The position numbers were made by a program, and so were the translations under genes. From contig MGXQ01000061.1 of the NCBI GenBank assembly GCA_001801405.1, forward strand, positions 12,136-18,048: a DNA stretch of 5,913 nucleotides, read 5' to 3'. Positions 1-5,913 of this stretch are shown piece by piece. The notes beneath the pieces were generated by a model. It was given only the letters and a program-made list of their open reading frames with translations. It did no database searches and was not told where the DNA came from. The stretch comes from Gammaproteobacteria bacterium RIFCSPHIGHO2_02_FULL_42_13 (GTDB lineage: Bacteria; Pseudomonadota; Gammaproteobacteria; UBA12402). The first letter of the stretch is position 1. Each line of letters begins with the position of its first letter.

Positions 1-967
1 CAGGTAAGCCAAAATCATCCGTTAAAGCAACGGTGTTTTGTGGCATCAATGTTTGTAGTCGTTTTATTAAATAATCATTATGTGCGCCGCCGCCGCAGAC
101 TAAAATTTCAGCTTTGGGTAAGAGTTTTTTAATGCTGTCGCTGATAGTAATGGCGGTGAGCTCGGCGAGCGTGCATTGTATGTTTTCTGCTGTCATCCCC
201 GCGGACAAAACCAGCGGGATCCATTTTAAATTAAATTTTTCACGCCCCGTACTTTTAGGCGCTGGTAATTTAAAATAAGGATCTGCTAATAATTTCTTGA
301 GCAATGTTTTATTGACAGTGCCACTGGCTGCCCATTGTCCGTCTTTGTCAAAGGCAACTTGTTTATGCTTGCTGATCCACGCATCCATCAATGTATTGCC
401 GGGACCGATATCAAATCCTAATATAAAATTAGGATCATTTGCTTTTAATACGGTCATGTTTGCGATGCCGCCGATATTTAAAATGACGCGATCTGTTTTG
501 TCGCTATGAAAAACCACGCGATGAAATGCCGGTGCCAGCGGCGCGCCTTGCCCACCCTGCGCCATATCTTTGCGGCGAAAATCGGCGACAGTGGTAATGT
601 CGGTGCGGGCAGCAATGATGTTTGGGTCGCCAATTTGTAATGTAAACTTTAAATCTGGGCGATGTCGAATGGTTTGGCCGTGGCTACCGATGGCAATAAT
701 ATCTTTTGAAGAAACTTGCGCTTTTTGTAATAAAGATAATGTTGCGTTTGCAAAGAGTTCGCCGACTAAAATATCCGCTTCGCTGAGTCGATTAATTTCG
801 TTGTCATCCGGATGACATAATTTGGAGAGTTCAGTTTTTAAAGACAACGGCATTTCATGCTTATGTGTTGCGATTATCTTGGGTAATATATTGGCGTTGT
901 CGACTAACACTGCATCAACGGCGTCCATGCTTGTGCCGGACATGAGGCCTATATATAAATTTTTCAT
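1..967 (-). CDS. anmK: Anhydro-N-acetylmuramic acid kinase AnmK (3' end cut by window edge)
   Basis: This cytoplasmic enzyme uses ATP to open the 1,6-anhydro ring of anhydro-MurNAc and gives MurNAc-6-phosphate, a step of peptidoglycan recycling. Translating down from the ATG at 967-965 gives 322 uninterrupted codons to the left edge; the family is usually about 370 residues, so roughly 50 C-terminal residues are missing. Family motifs are clear: the N-terminal phosphate-binding loop GLMSGTSMDAVDA (residues 7-19), GSHGQTIRH (94-102), DFRRKDMAQGGQGAPL (129-144), NIGGIANMT (164-172), GFDIGPGN (184-191) with the probable catalytic Asp186, DPYFKLPAPKSTGRE (229-243), and CGGGAHN (291-297). The start is supported by an AGGA Shine-Dalgarno 6 nt upstream. 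The gene begins 3 bp after the peptidase stop and is probably co-transcribed and translationally coupled with it. The usual DTGPGN reads DIGPGN here. The identification is very secure. Confidence 0.97.
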   Translation of the reverse strand, partial: MKNLYIGLMSGTSMDAVDAVLVDNANILPKIIATHKHEMPLSLKTELSKLCHPDDNEINRLSEADILVGELFANATLSLLQKAQVSSKDIIAIGSHGQTIRHRPDLKFTLQIGDPNIIAARTDITTVADFRRKDMAQGGQGAPLAPAFHRVVFHSDKTDRVILNIGGIANMTVLKANDPNFILGFDIGPGNTLMDAWISKHKQVAFDKDGQWAASGTVNKTLLKKLLADPYFKLPAPKSTGREKFNLKWIPLVLSAGMTAENIQCTLAELTAITISDSIKKLLPKAEILVCGGGAHNDYLIKRLQTLMPQNTVALTDDFGLP

Positions 968-970
968 CGG

Positions 971-2239
971 CTATCCTGAAATGTTATTCAGTTGTGTAAT
1001 CATTTTATTGGCGTAAGCTAAAAAAGCTGTTTTTTCTGATGTTGGAATGGGTTGCGCTTGTGGAAGTTTAACGGTCATCGGATCATAATGCACGCCGTCG
1101 ATACGAAATTCATAATGTAGATGGGCGCCATCTGCTAACCCTGTGTGCCCAACATATCCAATGACTTGTCCTTTTTTAACGGGACTACGCGTATGAAAGT
1201 GCGGCGAAAATTTTGACATATGCGCGTATAAGCTGCTGTAATGTTCGCCGTGTTGAATGATGATCGCGTTGCCATAGCCGCCTTTTCGACCGCGGAAGGT
1301 AATGATGCCATTGCCAGATGCTTTAATGGGTGTACCGGTTGGTGCGGCAAGATCAACACCTTCGTGAGGGCGAACGATATGTAAGATGGGATGCATGCGA
1401 TTGGAATTAAATGGAGAGCTGACATATTTATAGTTTAGCGGCGTGCGTAAGAATGTTTTTGCTAAATTTTCTCCCGTTGGAGTGTAGTAACCAATAGAGC
1501 TATCACTGTTTTGATATTGAATGGCAATATATTTTTTTTGATGCGTGATAAATTCGGCAGCCAGGATATTGGCGGAGGGAGATGCTTTGCCATCAATATA
1601 GGGCTGACTGTATATAATAATAAATTTGTCACCCGCTTGAACTTGATGCGAAAAATCAATATCCCAACTAAAGATGTTTGTAAATTCTGCAATAAGATTA
1701 TCAGATATATTCGCGGTACTTGCCGCTTCTGATAAAGAAGATTGAATAATCCCGTTGGCGCTTTTTAATTTTGTGCTGACTTGTTGGGTGATAATGGTTG
1801 CGGTCGGCGGTGCATTTTTTGGATATATAATTTCTAAATATTGCGTGTCGCTATTTTTATAAATTAATTTTTCCAGCGTGTGATCGGGTGTGGTGAGGAC
1901 ATAAATATGTTGATTGGGTTTCAGTTGAGCTAATAGAGATTGCGCATTTTGGAGTGCGATGGTTTTGTAATAGTCGCCGGATGAAACACCGGCGCGTTTT
2001 AACAACGTGAAAAGTGTTTCTTTGGGTTTGACCGTGAGGGTTTCCCACGGAGCTTGTTCTGCTTCGCTGAGAAGCGTATAGGTCGGCGCGTTGCTAAATA
2101 ATGAGGCAAGCGAAAATGGATTGAGATAGTAATGAATACCAAAAATGGAAATGATAATAATAACCAGCGCCCAGAGTGCGAATTGGAGTGGGTGAAAAAA
2201 ATGATTACTGTTCCGTGTATCGTCTTCTTTGTGGTCCAT
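971..2239 (-). CDS. Membrane-anchored M23 (LytM) peptidoglycan endopeptidase, MepM-like
   Basis: This is a zinc metallo-endopeptidase predicted to cleave peptide cross-links of peptidoglycan in the periplasm. The 422 residues have the MepM order. A short charged cytoplasmic tail is followed by one membrane segment (about 18-38), which acts as signal anchor. Next comes an OapA-type LysM-like domain (about 66-116), then a Csd3/MepM-like middle domain (about 160-258, with WDIDFSHQVQAGDKF at 192-206), then the LytM catalytic domain (about 285-392). Catalytic-site residues are complete: H292 and D296 of HxxxD, H340 in YAHM, and H373/H375 of HLH. By family knowledge H292, D296 and H375 bind zinc. 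Length fits MepM (about 440). An in-frame TGA lies 12 bases before the ATG at 2239-2237, so no longer start exists. The Shine-Dalgarno is weak, which suggests modest translation. It leads a minus-strand pair with anmK, divergent from tyrS. The exact cleaved bond is inferred. Confidence 0.95.
   Translation of the reverse strand: MDHKEDDTRNSNHFFHPLQFALWALVIIIISIFGIHYYLNPFSLASLFSNAPTYTLLSEAEQAPWETLTVKPKETLFTLLKRAGVSSGDYYKTIALQNAQSLLAQLKPNQHIYVLTTPDHTLEKLIYKNSDTQYLEIIYPKNAPPTATIITQQVSTKLKSANGIIQSSLSEAASTANISDNLIAEFTNIFSWDIDFSHQVQAGDKFIIIYSQPYIDGKASPSANILAAEFITHQKKYIAIQYQNSDSSIGYYTPTGENLAKTFLRTPLNYKYVSSPFNSNRMHPILHIVRPHEGVDLAAPTGTPIKASGNGIITFRGRKGGYGNAIIIQHGEHYSSLYAHMSKFSPHFHTRSPVKKGQVIGYVGHTGLADGAHLHYEFRIDGVHYDPMTVKLPQAQPIPTSEKTAFLAYANKMITQLNNISG
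974..977 (-). promoter_or_regulatory. Ribosome binding site of anmK, inside the end of the peptidase gene
   Basis: On the minus strand the last codons of the peptidase read TCA GGA TAG, and AGGA overlaps the final sense codons six bases before the anmK ATG at 967. This supports that start and implies that ribosomes ending the peptidase can re-initiate on anmK. Confidence 0.6.
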
Positions 2240-2272
2240 AAATGTTCGTCATTGCTGCTGATGAAGATAGGT

Positions 2273-2301
2273 ACCTTAACTTTTGCCGCTGTCCGGGTCA
2301 A
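2273..2301 (-). promoter_or_regulatory. Probable sigma70-type promoter for the peptidase-anmK pair
   Basis: On the minus strand a -35 box TTGACC (plus positions 2296-2301, 5 of 6 consensus) is followed by exactly 17 bp and then TAAGGT (2273-2278) as -10. The -10 keeps the key first two and last bases but is otherwise weak (3 of 6). Transcription would start near 2266, giving a leader of about 26 nt to the ATG at 2239. Position and spacing are good; strength is uncertain. Confidence 0.5.
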
Positions 2302-2309
2302 TTATTTAT

Positions 2310-2338
2310 TTGAGTTCATGTGGATATATCAGTATGAT
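2310..2338 (+). promoter_or_regulatory. Probable sigma70-type promoter for tyrS and the ATPase gene
   Basis: The -35 box TTGAGT (2310-2315, 4 of 6) and the -10 box TATGAT (2333-2338, 5 of 6) are separated by 17 bp. The expected start near 2345 gives a leader of about 39 nt. No T-box-like leader would fit in this length. This is the best promoter match upstream of tyrS and probably serves both plus-strand genes. Confidence 0.65.
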
Positions 2339-2345
2339 TTGGCAA

Positions 2346-2365
2346 TAAATCAATCTAAATCAATC
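2346..2365 (+). repeat. Perfect tandem repeat, two copies of TAAATCAATC
   Basis: Two head-to-tail exact copies of a 10-bp unit occupy 2346-2355 and 2356-2365, in the predicted tyrS leader directly after the expected transcription start. The second copy runs into the palindrome CAATCGATTG (2361-2370). The repeats end eight bases before the Shine-Dalgarno. A role as a protein-binding site or leader structure is only inferred. Confidence 0.7.
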
Positions 2366-2370
2366 GATTG
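2361..2370. repeat. 10-bp perfect palindrome CAATCGATTG in the tyrS leader
   Basis: The sequence equals its own reverse complement, the symmetry expected for a small dimeric DNA-binding site. In RNA, GATTGA (2366-2371) can instead pair with the upstream TCAATC (2350-2355) to form a 6-bp stem with a 10-nt loop, ending just before the Shine-Dalgarno. Chance in AT-rich DNA is possible. Confidence 0.45.
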
Positions 2371-2372
2371 AC

Positions 2373-2378
2373 AAGGAG
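2373..2378 (+). promoter_or_regulatory. Strong ribosome binding site of tyrS
   Basis: AAGGAG lies five bases before the ATG at 2384. It fixes this start over the internal ATG at codon 8 and is the strongest Shine-Dalgarno of the four main genes. Confidence 0.85.
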
Positions 2379-2383
2379 TAACT

Positions 2384-3586
2384 ATGGGTGCGGTTGATAA
2401 GGCAATGGCAGCGATCAAAAAAGGTGCAGATGAGATCTTGTTGGAATCTGAGCTTGTTAAACGCTTGGAGGAGGGTAAACCCTTGCGCATCAAAGCGGGG
2501 TTTGATCCGACTGCGCCCGATCTACATCTGGGTCATACGGTGCTCATCAATAAATTGCGTCAGTTTCAAGACCTGGGTCATGATGTTCTATTTTTGATCG
2601 GTGACTTTACGGCACGAATTGGTGATCCTACTGGTCGCAATGTGATGCGCAAGCCATTAACGGAAGCAGAAATCAAGCAAAATGCCAAAACATATTGTGA
2701 TCAGGTGTTTAAGATTTTGGATAAGAAAAAAACGCAAGTCATGTTTAATTCAGAATGGATGAGTAAACAAAGCGCCGCGGATATGATTCGCTTGGCATCG
2801 ACATATACGGTCGCACGCATGTTAGAGCGCGATGATTTTAATAAACGTTATACCAGTGGTCAGCCGATTGCGATTCATGAATTTTTATATCCACTTATTC
2901 AAGGATATGACTCGGTGGTGATGAAAGCGGATGTTGAGCTGGGCGGTACAGATCAAAAATTTAATTTATTGATGGGTCGCGAATTGCAAAAAGAACAAGG
3001 TCAAACACCGCAGGTTATATTGATGATGCCGCTTTTAGAAGGCTTAGATGGCGTGCGAAAAATGTCAAAGTCGTATGATAATTATATTGGTATTACGGAT
3101 GCGCCAGACGATATGTTTGGAAAACTCATGTCGGTCTCTGATGAGTTAATGTGGCGTTATTTTGATTTATTAAGTTTGCGTTCACCTGGCGATATTCGTC
3201 GGCTTTACGAATCCGTTGAGCAGGGTGCAAATCCGCGCGATGTTAAATTCGAATTAGCAAAAGAAATTGTCGCGCGTTTTCATGATGATGCAGCGGCGAA
3301 GCAGGCGCATCAAAATTTTATTGCGCGCTTTCGCCGCGGTGAAGTGCCCGAGGATATTCAAGAGATAACATTGTCGGCGGATGAGCGGAGTGGTTTGCCC
3401 ATTGCAAATTTACTTAAAATGGCTGGTCTGGTGTCGAGCACATCAGATGGTATTCGTATGATAAAACAAGGGGCGGTCAAAATGGATCAAACACGTCTTG
3501 AGCAAGCAAATTTGCGCATTGCCGTGGGTGAAACGCATGTATTTCAAGTAGGCAAACGACGATTTGCAAAAGTAACGGTAAAATAA
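2384..3586 (+). CDS. tyrS: Tyrosyl-tRNA synthetase
   Basis: This cytoplasmic class I aminoacyl-tRNA synthetase activates tyrosine with ATP and charges tRNA-Tyr. The 400 residues carry the HIGH-type signature HLGH (48-51) within DPTAPDLHLGH, the GDFTARIGDPTGR loop (73-85), the tyrosine-pocket region with GYD (174-176) and VELGGTDQKFN (184-194), and a canonical KMSKS loop (226-230). The C-terminal S4-like RNA-binding domain spans about 337-396. The KMSKS sequence and length match the TyrZ-like type found for example in Pseudomonas (about 399 residues), not the E. coli TyrS type with its altered loop and about 424 residues. The start at 2384 follows a strong AAGGAG. Upstream lies a divergent M23 peptidase, a gene order I recall from other gammaproteobacteria. 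The TAA stop is followed at once by the ATG of the metal ATPase. No truncation or missing catalytic residue is seen. Confidence 0.98.
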   Translation: MGAVDKAMAAIKKGADEILLESELVKRLEEGKPLRIKAGFDPTAPDLHLGHTVLINKLRQFQDLGHDVLFLIGDFTARIGDPTGRNVMRKPLTEAEIKQNAKTYCDQVFKILDKKKTQVMFNSEWMSKQSAADMIRLASTYTVARMLERDDFNKRYTSGQPIAIHEFLYPLIQGYDSVVMKADVELGGTDQKFNLLMGRELQKEQGQTPQVILMMPLLEGLDGVRKMSKSYDNYIGITDAPDDMFGKLMSVSDELMWRYFDLLSLRSPGDIRRLYESVEQGANPRDVKFELAKEIVARFHDDAAAKQAHQNFIARFRRGEVPEDIQEITLSADERSGLPIANLLKMAGLVSSTSDGIRMIKQGAVKMDQTRLEQANLRIAVGETHVFQVGKRRFAKVTVK

Positions 3587-5746
3587 ATGACGCCACATGT
3601 TTTTAAAATAAAAGGTATGGATTGCGCGGAAGAAGTTAAACTTTTAAAGCGCGCATTAGCTAAATATATTTCAAATGAAAATCAATTAAATTTTAATCTC
3701 ATCGATGAAAAATTAACGGTCGATGTCGATGAGGTGACAGAAGCAGAGTTGATGACGGTTATTGCCAAGACGGGCATGAAAGCGGTGCCGTGGACAACGC
3801 ATGTATTAAAAGCCGATAAAGCCGATGCATTTTGGGCGCATCACGGTCGTGTATGGATGGCGATATTGAGCGCGGTATCTTTATTGATGGGTTATGTGGT
3901 GCATGGATTGGATCATGGGTTTGTTTATGCGTTGATGGGGCCGGAGACAACTGCGTTAGCGTTACCGCTTAACGCAATGGTTTTTTATGTTGTCGCGATT
4001 CTTGCCGGGGGTTGGTTTATTTTTCCGAAGGCGTGGTATTCATTGCGTCACTTGCGTCCGGATATGAATCTATTGATGACGATTGCGGTGATAGGCGCTG
4101 TGCTGATTGGCAAATGGTTTGAAGCGGGCGCGGTGGCGTTTTTATTTTCCGTGGCGGTGTTGTTAGAATCTTGGAGTGTTGGGCGTGCACGTCAAGCGAT
4201 TCGCGCATTATTGGTGTTGGCGCCAAGTACAGCGCGGATTATTAAAGGCAATGATTTTGAAGATGTGCCGATTGAAAACGTTGAGGTTGGTGCGATTGCA
4301 CTCGTGCGTCCCGGTGAAAAAATTCCGCTTGATGGCAAAATTTTAAAAGGTTCTACCCATATCAATCAAGCACCGATTACCGGTGAATCGATGCCGGTGT
4401 CTAAAAAAGAAAATGATGAGGTTTATGCGAGTACGATCAATGGTGAAGGCGCGATTGAGATGCGAATTACAAAATTATCTCAAGATACAACGCTCGCGCG
4501 CATCATTAAACAAGTTGAAAATGCTCAAGAAAATCGTGCAGCATCCGAGCAATGGGTTGAAGTGTTTGCGCGATATTACACGCCCATCATGATGTTATTG
4601 GCGATTGCGATTGTCGTAATTCCGCCGCTTGTATTTGGCGCATCTTGGTCGCGTTGGTTTTATGAAGGCTTAGTGATTTTAGTGATTGCGTGTCCTTGTG
4701 CGCTCGTGATTTCAACGCCGGTGAGTATTGTGGCCGGGTTAAGTACTGCGGCGCGGTTTGGCGTGTTAATTAAAGGCGGTGCTTATTTGGAATTGCCGTC
4801 AAAGTTAAGAGCGATTGCGTTTGATAAAACGGGTACGTTAACGAAAGGCAAGCCCGACGTGCAGCAAGTGATTCCGCTCAATGATCATTCTGAACAAGAT
4901 TTATTGCAGGTGGCAGCCGCCTTAGAAATGAATAGTGAGCATCCCATTGCCCGCGCGATTTGTGCTCGCGCAAAAATTTTTCCGCCACTCGCGTCAGAAA
5001 AATTTCAATCGCTCAAAGGCAAAGGTGCCGAAGGATATGTTAATGGCAAATTATATTGGATTGGCAGTCATCGATTGTTGCACGAAAAATTAAATGAAGA
5101 AGAAGCTAACGCTGCATGTGATGAGGCTGCTTCATTAGAAGCGGCGGGTCAAACCGTGGTGATCATGGGTCGCGATGATCATGCGTGTGGCTTAGTGGGC
5201 ATTGCGGATACGGTGCGTGAACAAAGCAAAGCCGCGATGCAGATGCTTAAGCAAGCCGGTGTCGAAAAATTATTGATGTTAACTGGCGATAACGAAGGAA
5301 CCGCCAAAGTGATTGCGGCGCAAGTCGGTGTCGATGAATTCAAATCTGAATTGTTGCCCGAAGATAAAATTGCGCAAATCAAATTTATGCTAGAACAATA
5401 CAAAATGGTCGCCATGGTCGGTGATGGTGTCAATGATGCGCCAGCAATGGCGTTGTCATCGCTCGGTATTGCCATGGGCGCGATTGGAAGTGATGCGGCA
5501 ATTGAGACGGCGGATATTGCGCTGATGACCGATGATCTGACGAAAATTCCTTGGTTAATCCATCTATCCAAACGTACATTGCGTATTATCAAGGAAAATA
5601 TTGTTTTTGCCGTAGGTCTCAAAGCCGTATTTTTGGTCTTGGCCATAATGGGCATCGCGACTCTCTGGATGGCCATCGCGGCCGACATGGGCGCCTCGCT
5701 CTTGGTGATTTTTAATGGGTTGCGGTTGTTGCGTGTGCGAGTCTAA
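3587..5746 (+). CDS. cadA: Heavy-metal-exporting P1B-type ATPase (Zn/Cd/Pb class, CadA/ZntA-like)
   Basis: This inner-membrane pump exports Zn2+, Cd2+ or Pb2+ using ATP. The 719 residues show an N-terminal HMA-like domain (about 4-66) with GMDCAEE (10-16). Eight predicted membrane segments follow: a first group of four between about 87 and 197, then about 332-352, 359-382, 670-690 and 692-712. The actuator motif TGES is at 265-268, the metal-site CPC at 369-371 in the sixth segment, the phosphorylated DKTGT at 413-417 (Asp413), SEHP at 450-453, TGDN at 566-569, and the hinge GDGVNDAP at 612-619. K679 in segment 7 and D700 in ADMGAS of segment 8 match the intramembrane Lys and Asp of ZntA, which argues for divalent Zn/Cd/Pb over copper. 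The HMA has one cysteine where CxxC is usual. The ATG abuts the tyrS stop and lacks a clear Shine-Dalgarno, so translation is probably coupled. The later ATG at codon 11 would destroy the HMA strand and is unlikely. Which metal is carried in vivo is not decided by sequence. Confidence 0.95.
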   Translation: MTPHVFKIKGMDCAEEVKLLKRALAKYISNENQLNFNLIDEKLTVDVDEVTEAELMTVIAKTGMKAVPWTTHVLKADKADAFWAHHGRVWMAILSAVSLLMGYVVHGLDHGFVYALMGPETTALALPLNAMVFYVVAILAGGWFIFPKAWYSLRHLRPDMNLLMTIAVIGAVLIGKWFEAGAVAFLFSVAVLLESWSVGRARQAIRALLVLAPSTARIIKGNDFEDVPIENVEVGAIALVRPGEKIPLDGKILKGSTHINQAPITGESMPVSKKENDEVYASTINGEGAIEMRITKLSQDTTLARIIKQVENAQENRAASEQWVEVFARYYTPIMMLLAIAIVVIPPLVFGASWSRWFYEGLVILVIACPCALVISTPVSIVAGLSTAARFGVLIKGGAYLELPSKLRAIAFDKTGTLTKGKPDVQQVIPLNDHSEQDLLQVAAALEMNSEHPIARAICARAKIFPPLASEKFQSLKGKGAEGYVNGKLYWIGSHRLLHEKLNEEEANAACDEAASLEAAGQTVVIMGRDDHACGLVGIADTVREQSKAAMQMLKQAGVEKLLMLTGDNEGTAKVIAAQVGVDEFKSELLPEDKIAQIKFMLEQYKMVAMVGDGVNDAPAMALSSLGIAMGAIGSDAAIETADIALMTDDLTKIPWLIHLSKRTLRIIKENIVFAVGLKAVFLVLAIMGIATLWMAIAADMGASLLVIFNGLRLLRVRV

Positions 5747-5779
5747 TGTGAGTGGAGCTGTTTTTTTTCAATTCATCCT

Positions 5780-5913
5780 TCATACCTCATTCAAACTGTA
5801 GCTTATGTACTTCTCCGCAGCGGACTCTTCTGTTAAAGGCATCATATGAAGGCCATCCATATCCCTCCTTGAGTGAGTAGAGGCTTCAGTCAGTGGTAAA
5901 GCGCTCAAATTGC
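5780..5913 (-). CDS. Unidentified reading frame, 3' end of a possible gene or repeat entering from the right
   Basis: The minus-strand frame is open from the right edge to a TGA at 5782-5780, giving 43 residues with no stop. I do not recognise the product. It contains two similar motifs, LPLTEAS (residues 5-11) and MPLTEES (24-30), the shared residues being written mostly with different synonymous codons, and it ends in KYISYSLNEV. An internal ATG at 5860-5858 follows AAGGAGGG (5870-5863), so a 26-residue product is also conceivable, though the spacing of about 3 nt is short. Codons such as AAG, TAC, GAG and AGC differ from the AAA/GAA/TAT-rich neighbours, which suggests either foreign origin or non-coding DNA. 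It converges on the ATPase gene with 33 bp between the stops. It could be a gene end, part of a dispersed repeat, or chance. Confidence 0.3.
   Translation of the reverse strand, partial: NLSALPLTEASTHSRRDMDGLHMMPLTEESAAEKYISYSLNEV

Noticed and set aside
297..1016. Three plus-strand reading frames of 64-81 codons
   Set aside because: All lie opposite the well-supported anmK coding sequence or its junction and show no domain or ribosome binding site.
1999..2301. Minus-strand 100-codon frame starting upstream of the peptidase
   Set aside because: It overlaps the peptidase N-terminus in another frame, starts upstream of the predicted transcription start, and its translation has no family features.
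5179..5688. 169-codon minus-strand reading frame inside the ATPase gene
   Set aside because: It lies fully opposite a conserved ATPase region, including the GDGVNDAP motif, and its translation is low-complexity with no recognisable domain; it is a shadow of that coding strand.
2384..5746. Frameshift or degradation in tyrS or the ATPase gene
   Set aside because: All catalytic motifs occur in order in one frame and both lengths fit their families, so both genes appear intact.
5747..5768. Run of eight T after the ATPase stop as a rho-independent terminator
   Set aside because: The T-run at 5761-5768 is suggestive, but no stable GC-rich stem could be folded from the bases before it.
5871..5913. 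5' half of a tRNA gene at the right edge
   Set aside because: GCTT (5883-5886) pairs with AAGC (5899-5902) around a D-loop-like AGTGGTA, and the sequence continues with a possible TGC anticodon. The expected T at position 8 is missing, and the acceptor, T-arm and 3' half lie outside the window.

Overview
The window looks like chromosomal DNA of a gammaproteobacterium with fairly AT-rich codon use (AAA, GAA, TAT and ATT preferred). This rests on the gene order anmK - M23 peptidase - tyrS, which I recall from Pseudomonas and from Legionella/Coxiella-type genomes, and on protein motifs. The genus cannot be named from sequence alone.

Layout. Positions 1-2239 hold two minus-strand cell-wall genes. 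A membrane-anchored M23 (LytM) endopeptidase of the MepM type comes first in transcription, at 2239 down to 971. It is followed after 3 bp by anmK, the 1,6-anhydro-MurNAc kinase, whose 3' end is cut off by the window edge. The short region 2240-2383 separates them from a plus-strand pair. It contains two credible back-to-back sigma70-type promoters whose -35 boxes are only 8 bp apart, and a tandem 10-bp repeat merging into a palindrome in the tyrS leader. The plus-strand pair is tyrS (2384-3586), a KMSKS-type tyrosyl-tRNA synthetase, and a P1B-type Zn/Cd/Pb-exporting ATPase (3587-5746). The ATPase ATG abuts the tyrS stop codon with no gap. The last 167 bp hold no identified gene. They do contain a minus-strand reading frame of at least 43 codons that enters from beyond the right edge, has different codon use, and contains a repeated P-L-T-E-x-S motif.

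Working together. The peptidase cuts peptidoglycan cross-links so that new material can be inserted. AnmK returns the anhydro-sugar released by lytic transglycosylases to the recycling pathway. Their coupling therefore joins wall remodelling to wall recycling. tyrS and the metal pump have no obvious biochemical link. Their zero-gap junction suggests that the pump is expressed from the housekeeping tyrS promoter, and no metal-responsive regulator gene or clear metal operator was seen in the window.

Most of the window is ordinary conserved sequence. The points worth a second look are the divergent promoter region, the tyrS-ATPase fusion of expression, the single-cysteine metal-binding domain of the ATPase, and the unexplained tail after 5780.
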